Below, piece after piece: positions 55,870-64,000 of a stretch of DNA of 64,000 nucleotides; position 1 is the stretch's first letter, and every line of letters starts with the position of its first letter. This DNA comes from Streptomyces diacarni (GTDB lineage Bacteria > Actinomycetota > Actinomycetes > Streptomycetales > Streptomycetaceae): contig NZ_QOIN01000034.1 in NCBI RefSeq assembly GCF_003323715.1, positions 124,001-188,000 on the forward strand, written 5' to 3'. Made by a program: the position numbers and the translations under genes. The notes below the pieces were generated by a model that worked only from the letters and a program-made list of their open reading frames with translations, searched no databases and was not told where the DNA came from.

Positions 55870-55908
55870 ACGACGAAGCCCCGGGCCGAGCGCCCGGGGC
55901 TTCGTCGT
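55870..55908 (+). terminator. Attenuator hairpin upstream of the second ThrRS gene
   Basis: ACGACGAAGCCCCGGG (55870-55885) pairs perfectly with 55893-55908 around a 7-nt loop (CCGAGCG). It lies 49 bp before the ThrRS ATG and just after the Thr leader ORF. Leader bases 55848-55855 (GGCGCGCT) can instead pair with loop and right-arm bases 55889-55894, giving a possible antiterminator. No T-run follows. Confidence 0.72.
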
Positions 55909-55957
55909 GGTGGCGGCCCGCGAGGCGGCCCGGCCCCCGAGCAGCCAGGGAGCCTGG

Positions 55958-57211
55958 ATGAACACCGCACAGCACGACCACCGGCGACAGCACGACCACC
56001 GCCGCCTGGGCCGCGAGTTGGCCCTCTTCGGCACCGACCCGCTCATCGGCGCGGGACTGCCGTACTGGCTGCCGGACGGTGCGGCCGTCCGGCACGCCCT
56101 GGAGGAGTACATCAGGGAGGCCGAACACCGCGCCGGATACCGCCACGTGTATACCCCGGTGCTGGGCAAACGCGAGCTGTACGAGATCTCCGGGCACTGG
56201 TCGCACTACGCCGACGACATGTTCCCGCCCATGGAGCTGGGCGACGGCGAACAGGTGGTGCTGCGGCCCAGCCTGTGCCCGCACCACGCCGTCCTCTACC
56301 GCTCCCGCGCGCACAGCTACCGTGAGCTGCCGTTGCGGCTCGCCGAACTCGGCGCCATGTACCGCTCCGAGCTGTCCGGCGTGCTGGGCGGGCTCGCCCG
56401 CGTACGGGCGATCCAGCTCAACGACGCGCACATCTTCTGCACTCTCGACCAGGTGGCCGACGAGGCGCATGCCGCGCTGGAGATGATCCGCGACGCCTAC
56501 CGCGCGCTGGGCATCTCCGCCGCCCGCTACCGCCTCTCGCTGCCGGGACCCGGCGGCAAGTACGTGGCGGCACCGGACAGGTGGCGCCGGGCCACCGCTG
56601 TGCTGGCCGACGTGCTGGAGCGGGCCGGGCTGCCGTACGAGGCGGTCGAGGGCGAGGCCGCCTTCTACGGGCCGAAGATCGATGTGCAGGTAGCCGACGC
56701 GGCGGGCCGTGAGGCGACTCTCTCGACCGTCCAGGTCGACTTCCACCAGCCCGAACGCTTCGACCTGCACTACGTCGGCGCCGACGGCGCCCGGCACCGG
56801 CCCGTCATGGTGCACCGCGCCGTCATCGGCAGTGTCGAGCGCGCCGTCGCCCAACTGATCGAGGTGCACGGGGGCGCGTTCCCCGGGTGGCTGGCCCCCG
56901 TCCAGGTGCTCGCTCTGCCGGTCACCGACGGGCAGGCCGGCGAGGCGGAGGACTTCGTACGCCGCTGCCGCGACGCGGGGCTGCGGGCCAGGGTCGCGGG
57001 ACCGGAGGCGGGAAGCCTCTCCGCCAGGATCCGCGCGGACCGGCTCGTTCCCTACCAGGCGGTCATCGGGGAGCGTGAGGCCGCTGCCCACGCCGTCGCC
57101 CTGCGCCTGCGCGACGGTCGACGCCTGGCCCCGATGCCGGCCGACGAGGCGCTCGCCCGCCTCTCAGCGCGGGTCGAGGCCCACAGCACCGAGCTGTGGG
57201 AACAGCCCTAG
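55958..57211 (+). CDS. Compact threonyl-tRNA synthetase without TGS and editing domains
   Basis: 417 residues. It has only the class II catalytic core and anticodon-binding domain; normal ThrRS is about 650 residues. Motif 2 reads YRSELSGVLGGLARVRAIQL, followed by NDAHIFC; motif 3 lies around HRAVIGSVERAVAQLIEVHG. The zinc ligands Cys107, His158 and His286 are kept, so Thr recognition and activation should work. With no N2 editing domain, mischarged Ser-tRNA-Thr could not be cleared in cis. The N-terminus has a QHDHRR duplication. Extra ThrRS copies are known as self-resistance to borrelidin- or obafluorin-type inhibitors, or as starvation-induced isoenzymes; the leader points to the latter. 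GGGAG precedes ATG 55958. Confidence 0.88.
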   Translation: MNTAQHDHRRQHDHRRLGRELALFGTDPLIGAGLPYWLPDGAAVRHALEEYIREAEHRAGYRHVYTPVLGKRELYEISGHWSHYADDMFPPMELGDGEQVVLRPSLCPHHAVLYRSRAHSYRELPLRLAELGAMYRSELSGVLGGLARVRAIQLNDAHIFCTLDQVADEAHAALEMIRDAYRALGISAARYRLSLPGPGGKYVAAPDRWRRATAVLADVLERAGLPYEAVEGEAAFYGPKIDVQVADAAGREATLSTVQVDFHQPERFDLHYVGADGARHRPVMVHRAVIGSVERAVAQLIEVHGGAFPGWLAPVQVLALPVTDGQAGEAEDFVRRCRDAGLRARVAGPEAGSLSARIRADRLVPYQAVIGEREAAAHAVALRLRDGRRLAPMPADEALARLSARVEAHSTELWEQP

Positions 57212-57389
57212 GCCGGCCGTGAGCCACGGGAGGGGAACACATGACGACTTGGGGTCCACGGGCGCGACGGGTCGTAGCGCCGCGCGCGGCTCCTCAACTC
57301 GGCCAGGGGGCGCACCGACCTGCCCTGAGCATGCTTCCGTGCACTGGGAGGGTGCGGGCGCCCCCCGGTCGGTCCGCTGCGCCCGGGGG

Positions 57390-58297
57390 TCACCGGGCCG
57401 CGTACGCCCGTAGGCGCTCCGCACGCGGGGTGAGGCAGCAGCTGGCGCAGCGGACCGCCTCGGCGCTGGTGTAGTAGAGGCAGCAGGTATGGCGCAGGTA
57501 GTGGAGGTGGCGGCTGCCGTCGCGGTGGGTGACCTCGGCGAGGTCGCCGAGCCGGGCGAGCCCGGGGAGGGGGCGGACGAACTCTTGCCACAGCGCGGCC
57601 AGTTCCGCGCTGGGCCGGGGAGCCGCCGCGCTCAGCGCCGTCGCGCAACCGTGTGCGACGCCGCCGTACAGCTGCCGCAGCCCCGCCCTGGTGGCGCCGT
57701 GCAGGGTGCGGGCGAGGGGCAGCAGGTGGGTGTCCAGCACCGCCTCGTGGAGCGCGGGCAGCGTGGCGGCCCGCTCCCGGGCAGGGGCGGCGAGCAGCCG
57801 CGGCTCCCGCAGCCGCACCCCCGCGATGCCGTGGCCGCCGGGGCGCACCAGCACGTTGTGCGGCCGTACGTCCCACACGCCGCCGTCCAGCGCCCAGCCC
57901 AGCATCGCCGCCGCCGTCACCCGCCCCGCGTAGACGGCGACGAGGGTGAGGGCCGCGGCGTGCGCGGTGCGATGGCCGCTACCCCGCCACTCGGCGCCGA
58001 GCAGCCGCGACAGCTCCCCGCCACCCCACACCTCGGCACCGCCCCCGCGCCCCTCGCCGCCGCCGCGCCCCCGGGCGCCCTCACGCCCGCGCCCCCGGGT
58101 GCCGCCGCGCCCCCGGGCACCCCCGTCGGCGTCCGGGGCCAGTAGCCGGTCGGCGGGCAGCCAGGTGTCCGACCGGGCCTCGGGCCCGGTCGGTTCGCCC
58201 GGCAGCATGTGGTAGCGCGGGCCGTACGTGGACGCCAGGTCGGTCAGGGCGGACAGCGCGGTCAACTCGTCCACGAGGACGGGCTCGTACGGTGCGC

Positions 58298-58301
<4 letters not shown>
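57390..58301 (-). CDS. FhuF-like (2Fe-2S) protein of the cobalamin/siderophore-type operon
   Basis: 303 residues. The C-terminus has the 2Fe-2S motif of the FhuF ferric-siderophore reductase family: HTCCLYYTSAEAVRCASCCL, two Cys, a ten-residue gap, then two more. The middle of the protein (AWRGS..., VRPHNVLVRPGG, LYGGVAHGCATALSAA) fits the same family. A Gly/Arg-rich low-complexity insert (about 58-93) has no counterpart I know of. The ATG overlaps the ATPase stop (ATGA), so it is the last gene of the riboswitch-led operon. FhuF proteins reduce Fe(III) complexes; a role in reducing cob(III)alamin would suit this operon but is conjecture. Confidence 0.82.
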
Positions 58302-59094
<793 letters not shown>

Positions 59095-59098
<4 letters not shown>

Positions 59099-60123
59099 GC
59101 CCACACTCCCTCGCCGCGCTGGGAGCGGCGCAGCAGCCACAGGAAGAACGGGCCGCCGGTCAGCGCCGTCAGCACGCCGACGGGAATCTCCTGCGGGGCC
59201 GCGACCGTGCGGGCGGCCAGGTCGGCCAGCACCAGGAAGGCGGCTCCGCCCAGCGCCGCGACGGGCAGCAGGGCGCGGTGCGCGGCGCCGACGACCATCC
59301 GGGCCGCGTGCGGCACCATCAGGCCGACGAAGCCGATGGAGCCGCTGACCGTCACCAGCACCGCGGTGACCAGGGACGCCAGGACGAACGCGGCGGCGCG
59401 GAAGCGGCCCACGTCCAGGCCGAGCGTGGTGGCGCCCTCTTCGCCGGCCAGCAGCAGGTCCAGCGGCCTGGCCAGCGCCAGCAGCAGTACCAGCCCCGCC
59501 AGCAGCACCAGCGCGGGCAGCGCCAGGGTGTCCCAGCGGGCCTGTCCGAGCCCGCCGAGGGTCCAGAAGAGGAGGGTGCGCAGGTGTTCCTTCTCGGAGG
59601 AGGTCACCAGCACCAGGCTCGTCAGCGCGGAGAGCACGTACTGCACCGCGACCCCGGCCAGCACCAGCCGCCCCGTCGTCATCGTGCCGCCGCGCCGCGC
59701 CATGGCGTACACGACGAGCAGCGCCGCCATCGCTCCGGCGAACGCGCCCGCGGGCATCGAGACGGCGCCGATCCCGAACACGACGACGAGTGCGGCGCCC
59801 GTCGAGGCGCCGGAGGAGATGCCCAGCAGGTAGGGGTCGGCCACCGGGTTGCGCACCAGTGCCTGCAACACCGTGCCGACCAGGGCGAGTCCGGCGCCGA
59901 CGACGGCGGCCAGCAGCACGCGGGGCAGCCGCACGTCCAGCACGATCGTGGTGAAGGGCGAGGGACCTGAGCGGCCCGTCAACGCGGCCAGCACCTCGCC
60001 GACGGGGATGCGCGCCGAGCCGAGGGCCAGTCCGGCGACGGCGCCGGCGAGCAGCACGGCGGTCAGCGCGGCGCATACCAGGGTGCGCCGCAGCGGTGAG
60101 GTGCGGGGCACGGGCTCAGGCAC
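59095..60123 (-). CDS. FecCD/BtuC-type permease
   Basis: 342 residues with about ten membrane helices. LDVRLPRVLLAAVVGAGLAL and LVRNPVADPYLLGISSGAST are hallmark segments of the FecCD family, and IGFVGLMVPHAARMVVG is the coupling-helix region that contacts the ATPase. GTG 60123 overlaps the binding-protein stop by eight bases. It forms a dimeric channel for B12- or siderophore-sized ligands. Confidence 0.92.
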
Positions 60124-61174
60124 CGTTTCGCCGCGGGTGGAGTTGGCGTGCCAGGTCGTCCACCGCTTCGGGGACGCGCGGGCCCAGCACCGCGGAGGAG
60201 AGGGGCAGCACCGCGAACCGCCGGTGCTTGATGGCGGGCACGTCGGCCAGCGCCGGATCCTCGAGCAGCCGCTTCTTCTTCTGGGCGAGAGTCGTCCCGC
60301 CGTAGTCGTAGAGCACCACGACGTCCGGTGCGCGCTGCACGACCTTCTCCCAGGAGACGTCGGCGAAGGGTTTGTCGACGTCGGCGAAGACGTTGCGGGC
60401 ACCGGCCCGGCGCAGGATCTCGTTGCCGATGCCGGTGCCGCCCGCGGTGAACGCCGAGCCCTCGCCGCTGTCGTAGACGAAGACCCGCGTCTTCCCGGTG
60501 TCCTCGAGCCGCTTCGCGGTGGCGGCCAACTGCTTGTCCTGCGCCGCGATGAGGGCCTCGCCGCGCTCGGGCACTCCGAAGACGCGGGCGACCTGGCGGA
60601 TCTCCTTGTGGAGGGTGGAGATGTCCGTGTGGTCGGTGCACGCCTCCAGGTTCAGGCGCGTGGGGACGCCGCCGTCTTCGAGCGCGGCCCGGTCGCGGCC
60701 CTCCGTCTTGTCGAAGGCGCTGGCGTATCCGCCGTAGACGAAATCGGGGTTGGCGGCCAGCAGCACCTCCTTGGAGGGGTACTTGCCGGCCAGCACCTCC
60801 ACGCCCTTGTACGCCTTGCGGTAGCGGGGGAGGATCGCGTCGTCCAGGTAGGCGGTGCCGGCCATCCTGTCCTGGAGGCCGAGGGCGAGCATGACCTCGG
60901 TGACGTGCTGGTTCATGGTCACGGCCCGCTCGGGCGGCGCCGTGAAGGTCGTCTTCACCCCGCAGTTGGTGACCGTGTACGGGAACCCTGCGGGTGAGTC
61001 CTTGCCGGTGGCGCCGCCGGCACGGGTGCCGCTCCCGCACGCGGCCAGCGGTATCAGCAGCAGCGCGGTGAGCAGTCCGCGCGCGGCACGTGCCGCACCG
61101 GCCCGTCTGGTCGGAGCACATCCCGCATCCGCCCGCCTGGTCGCGGCACGTGCCACCCGTCTGGTCCGGATCAT
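60116..61174 (-). CDS. BtuF/FecB-type substrate-binding lipoprotein
   Basis: 352 residues. A long Arg/Ala-rich start precedes a lipobox LIPLAAC with Cys46 as the lipidated residue, then a type III binding-protein fold (YTVTNCGVKTTFTAPPERAV, NQHVTEVMLALGLQDRMAGT, VLYDYGGTTLAQKKKRLLED). The 30-residue arginine stretch before the hydrophobic core is unusually long, so a later start is possible. ATG 61174 overlaps the stop of the upstream chimeric frame (ATGA). It supplies the permease downstream. The ligand is inferred to be a corrinoid from the riboswitch. Confidence 0.88.
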   Translation of the reverse strand: MIRTRRVARAATRRADAGCAPTRRAGAARAARGLLTALLLIPLAACGSGTRAGGATGKDSPAGFPYTVTNCGVKTTFTAPPERAVTMNQHVTEVMLALGLQDRMAGTAYLDDAILPRYRKAYKGVEVLAGKYPSKEVLLAANPDFVYGGYASAFDKTEGRDRAALEDGGVPTRLNLEACTDHTDISTLHKEIRQVARVFGVPERGEALIAAQDKQLAATAKRLEDTGKTRVFVYDSGEGSAFTAGGTGIGNEILRRAGARNVFADVDKPFADVSWEKVVQRAPDVVVLYDYGGTTLAQKKKRLLEDPALADVPAIKHRRFAVLPLSSAVLGPRVPEAVDDLARQLHPRRNGA

Positions 61175-61704
61175 GAGGCCTCCTCCGCGGTCTCCCCCGG
61201 TTCCGTCTCGTCCTCGGGCGGGAACCGCACCGCGGGCCGCCCGCCTACGCCTTCGGCGGTCACCACCGAGCGCACCCCGTAGACCTGGGCGATCAGCTCC
61301 CGGGTCAGCACCTCGCCCGGCGGGCCCGCCGCCACCACCCCGCCCCGGCGCAGCGCCACCAGGTGGTCGCGGAGCATCGCCGCCAGGTTCAGATCGTGCA
61401 GCGCGACCACACTGGTGACCGGGCTGCGGGCGACGAGGGCCGGCAGCTCCAACTGGTGGCGCACGTCCAGGCCGAGAGCCAGCGGGATCTCCGTCGAGCC
61501 CTGGTCGAGCGAGACGGCGCGCTGGGGGCGGTGCTGCAGGGTGACCTCGTGCCCGCAGTTGTGCAGCGTGCGCGGATAGCCCGCTTGCCCGGCCTTGTCC
61601 GAGGCGGTTCCCGGCGACAGCGTCGTCCCGCAGCCCGTGACGGCCGGCAGGAGAGCGAGGGCGAGAACCGCGGCCCGCGGGGCCCCACGGCGCGTTCGGC
61701 GCAT
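61171..61704 (-). pseudogene. Chimeric remnant: binding-protein N-terminus fused in frame to ABC-ATPase C-terminus
   Basis: 177 codons from ATG 61704. Residues 1-80 are the start of a second FecB/BtuF lipoprotein (lipobox AVTGC, Cys25; YPRTLHNCGHEVTLQHRPQR, TEIPLALGLD). From about residue 79 the sequence becomes the end of an FecE/BtuD ATPase (LDVRHQLELPALVARSPVTS, ALHDLNLAA H-loop, EVLTRELIAQVYGVRSV). Walker A, signature and Walker B are absent, so it can neither bind ligand properly nor hydrolyse ATP. The fusion point near 61465 is at a GLD/HLDV similarity, as expected for a deletion that removed the rest of a complete binding protein-permease-ATPase set. It is the first frame after the B12 riboswitch, and its stop overlaps the next start. 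Confidence 0.82.
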
Positions 61705-61785
61705 GGCGAGCTGTGTCCTTCTCCGTCGTAAGGCCCAGTCGCGGAGCCCGGCGTGCCACCGCCTCCGAGGTCCCGGAGTGCGGGT

Positions 61786-61936
61786 GCCAGCAGGTTTTCG
61801 GACTCGGGACTGTCGGAGTGTGCGCCTTCCCAGGGACCGTGCCCCAGTGGCCTCGTGCACACCCCAGTCCCACACCGCTGCGCGTCAGCTCCGGATTCGC
61901 ACCGGATTCCCTGACCCGTTCAAGGGTTTGACTGGC
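61786..61936 (-). promoter_or_regulatory. Cobalamin (AdoCbl) riboswitch
   Basis: On the minus strand the conserved elements occur in order: GCCAG (61936-61932), GGGAATCCGGTGCGAATCC near 61918-61898, GCCACTG (61851-61845), GGGAAGGC near 61831-61824, and the B12 box GAGTCCGAAAACCTGC (61805-61790) closing with CTGGC (61790-61786). This matches the cobalamin riboswitch consensus (GCCACTG core; rAGYCMGgAgaCCkGC box). It ends 81 nt before the chimeric ORF start and should repress the downstream corrinoid-transport operon when cobalamin is plentiful. Confidence 0.92.
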
Positions 61937-62399
61937 GGCTGCAACGTACCACGCGGTCAGCGGCGCGGAGTGAGGGGGAGCAAGGGGGTGGAAGGGGAAG
62001 CAAGGGGGAGAAGTGACGAAAAGGGACCCCGGGGCTTTACCCGGCCCCGGGGTCCTGGGTGCCGTTCGTTCGCACGTCCCAAGCGGTTGATGGGCGGATC
62101 GTTCGGCGATGTCCTCGCGTGGAGCCACTCCACCACGGCCGCACGAAGAACGGCCGGCCGGGTTCGAACCGGCGTCTCGAGGTCGTCACCGCCCCGGTTG
62201 CCGGACGATGAACGGCGATGCTGAGCGTGGAGCGAGAGGTTGAGACTGACCGGGGCCTGACTGTGGCAGTGCCGCCGGGGGTTCACACATCAGCTTCAGT
62301 TTCAGCTTTGCGCTCCTGGCGCACCCCGGGCGGCAAGAGTCTGAATCTTTGCCCGGGGAGTCTGAGGGGTACCGGTGCGCGCTCGGCGCACCTGAGCGG
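61937..62399. other. Intergenic region upstream of the riboswitch
   Basis: 463 bp between the riboswitch and the stop of the minus-strand gene at 62400. It should hold the operon promoter. Apart from the terminator at 62024-62055 it contains a tRNA T-arm-like hairpin (62157-62173) with no matching acceptor or D arm, and a 109-codon minus-strand ORF with basic, Pro-rich composition that I do not accept as a gene. Confidence 0.6.
62024..62055 (-). terminator. Strong hairpin terminator
   Basis: GGACCCCGGGGC (62024-62035) and GCCCCGGGGTCC (62044-62055) make a 12-bp perfect stem with an 8-nt loop. Read on the minus strand it is followed by CTTTTCGTC, the closest thing to a T-run in this window. 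It would end transcripts arriving from 62400 or from an unrecognised RNA in between. Confidence 0.78.
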
Positions 62400-63131
62400 T
62401 CAGGAGAAGAGGTAGCCGAAGACGGCGTCTCCGACGCGCTGGTCGGTCACCTCCGTGGCGTTGGCCTCCTCGCGGGCGAACTTCACCGCGGCGGAGAGCT
62501 TCTCCAGCCGCTCCAACAGCTCGTTGACGCGCCGCGCGGGAAGGGCACCGGAGTACTTGACCGTCGTCCAGTACCCGACGGGGATGTCCTCGTAGTAGAC
62601 CTCGACCTGGGCCGGGTGCTTCTCGGTGGCCTCCGCCTTCACGTGGTTGCGCGGCACCTTCTTGGTGCGGACGGTACGGACCTGCTCGGTCTTCCACCAG
62701 TCCGTGGACGGGTCCCGCTCCCAGGCCTCCGCGCCGTCCAGCACCGGCAGCCTGCGCAGGAAGGTGCCCAGTTCGCCGAGCTGCTTCTCCAGGAACAGCA
62801 GGTAGGAGACCGGCACCTCGGCGAGCACGGTGCGCCCGTCGACGACGATGTCCGCGCGGGCCGTGAGGTTCGACCAGTCCTTCGTCGCCGTCACGTCGAA
62901 CAGCCGCGTGAGGATCTTCGCCGTTTCCTTCAGCACATCCTCGGACTTGACCTGCACCCGCGTCGACTCCGGTGGAAGCTGCTCGCCCTCTTCGTCCTTG
63001 GGCTGGTACGTACGCGAGATACCGGCGAGCATCTGCGGCTTCCCCAGCCCGTGCTGCGCCTGCGCCAGGTCCTGGGCCACCTTGGACTTGACGCCCTTCT
63101 CGACTGCGATGATCTGATTCAGCTTCGCCAC
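62400..63131 (-). CDS. Conserved Streptomyces protein of unknown function
   Basis: 243 residues from GTG 63131, beginning MAKLNQIIAVEKGVKSKVAQ. The segments GISRTYQPKDEEGEQLPPES, RTKKVPRNHVKAEATEKHPA and YYEDIPVGYWTTVKYSGALP are, as I recall them, very highly conserved among Streptomyces homologues, yet no domain is recognised. The protein is soluble, with mixed alpha/beta predicted pattern and a C-terminal coiled helix (ARRVNELLERLEKLSAAVKF). The frame is open for 29 codons upstream of the chosen start, but that stretch looks non-coding. It is divergent from geosmin synthase, with 169 bp between starts. Confidence 0.82.
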   Translation of the reverse strand: MAKLNQIIAVEKGVKSKVAQDLAQAQHGLGKPQMLAGISRTYQPKDEEGEQLPPESTRVQVKSEDVLKETAKILTRLFDVTATKDWSNLTARADIVVDGRTVLAEVPVSYLLFLEKQLGELGTFLRRLPVLDGAEAWERDPSTDWWKTEQVRTVRTKKVPRNHVKAEATEKHPAQVEVYYEDIPVGYWTTVKYSGALPARRVNELLERLEKLSAAVKFAREEANATEVTDQRVGDAVFGYLFS

Positions 63132-63228
63132 GTTCGCGAACCTAGCAGCCCAACCTGCCCGCCCACCACGGAATTTGTTCGACAGCCTCGTCACGGCACT
63201 GTCCGCGCCGTGTCCCACGTCCGGGTGA

Positions 63229-64000
<772 letters not shown>

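Noticed and set aside
57212..57389. Possible small gene between the convergent ThrRS and FhuF-like genes
   Set aside because: Short frames only, without ribosome site or coding-like composition.
62157..62173. Minus-strand GCCGG-TTCGAAC-CCGGC hairpin resembling a tRNA T arm
   Set aside because: No complementary acceptor stem, D arm or anticodon arm can be placed at the right distance on either strand; at best a tRNA fragment.
61957..62286. 109-codon minus-strand ORF upstream of the riboswitch
   Set aside because: Basic and Pro/Arg-rich composition, overlaps a strong terminator hairpin, and the third-position GC pattern is not that of neighbouring genes.

Overview
The window is high-GC actinobacterial chromosome and almost certainly comes from a Streptomyces or a close relative. 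The evidence is strong third-position GC bias, many GTG/TTG starts, a glnA2-glnE-malEFG-lipB-lipA-glnA gene set whose proteins closely resemble the S. coelicolor proteins as I remember them, a GlnR box upstream of glnA, and a geosmin synthase at the right edge. It is mostly core chromosome. I saw no insertion sequence, prophage, CRISPR array, rRNA or convincing tRNA.

Layout, left to right. (1) 1-5.2 kb: tail of an M20 peptidase, glnA2 (glutamine synthetase-like, probably gamma-glutamylpolyamine synthetase) and glnE (adenylyltransferase for GlnA). (2) 5.4-15.4 kb: a PAP2 phosphatase and a maltose/maltodextrin locus. malEFG is flanked on both sides by an alpha-glucosidase followed by a LacI regulator, so the locus is mirror-symmetric. 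(3) 15.4-23.5 kb, all minus strand: an orphan response regulator, a membrane-anchored protein with a sigma-factor-like N-terminus, and a histidine kinase and response regulator separated by a secreted GH89 alpha-N-acetylglucosaminidase. (4) 23.7-26.6 kb: a trypsin-like protease remnant without its catalytic His, a PrmC-like methyltransferase with NVPY in place of NPPY, and a Gfo/Idh/MocA oxidoreductase. (5) 26.9-31.4 kb: a choline-to-glycine-betaine operon (betB, betA, APC permease). (6) 31.5-37.5 kb: an MMPL exporter, a second and closely related histidine kinase without a response regulator, and a TPR-type regulator. (7) 37.7-43.2 kb: lipB, lipA, small conserved proteins, an RDD protein and glnA behind a textbook double GlnR box. 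(8) 43.6-49.4 kb: an FtsX-type ABC exporter, a TPR protein and a thioesterase. (9) 49.4-53.7 kb: a long-form GAPDH and monomeric NADP-isocitrate dehydrogenase preceded by a TamR-like palindrome.

(10) 53.8-57.2 kb: a protein with NPYG repeats and a cysteine-cluster tail, a small unknown gene, and a compact second threonyl-tRNA synthetase. Upstream of the synthetase lie a 24-residue leader ORF with three consecutive Thr codons and a perfect 16-bp hairpin, which looks like ribosome-mediated attenuation. (11) 57.4-61.9 kb, minus strand: a cobalamin riboswitch, an in-frame fusion of the front of a binding protein to the back of an ABC ATPase (apparently a deletion remnant), then an intact binding protein, permease, ATPase and FhuF-like iron-sulfur protein joined by overlapping start and stop codons. 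(12) 62.4-64 kb: a conserved unknown protein and the 5' part of geosmin synthase.

The most noteworthy items are the threonine attenuator on the extra ThrRS, the riboswitch-proximal chimeric gene, the mirror-symmetric mal locus, and the cysteine-tailed protein.
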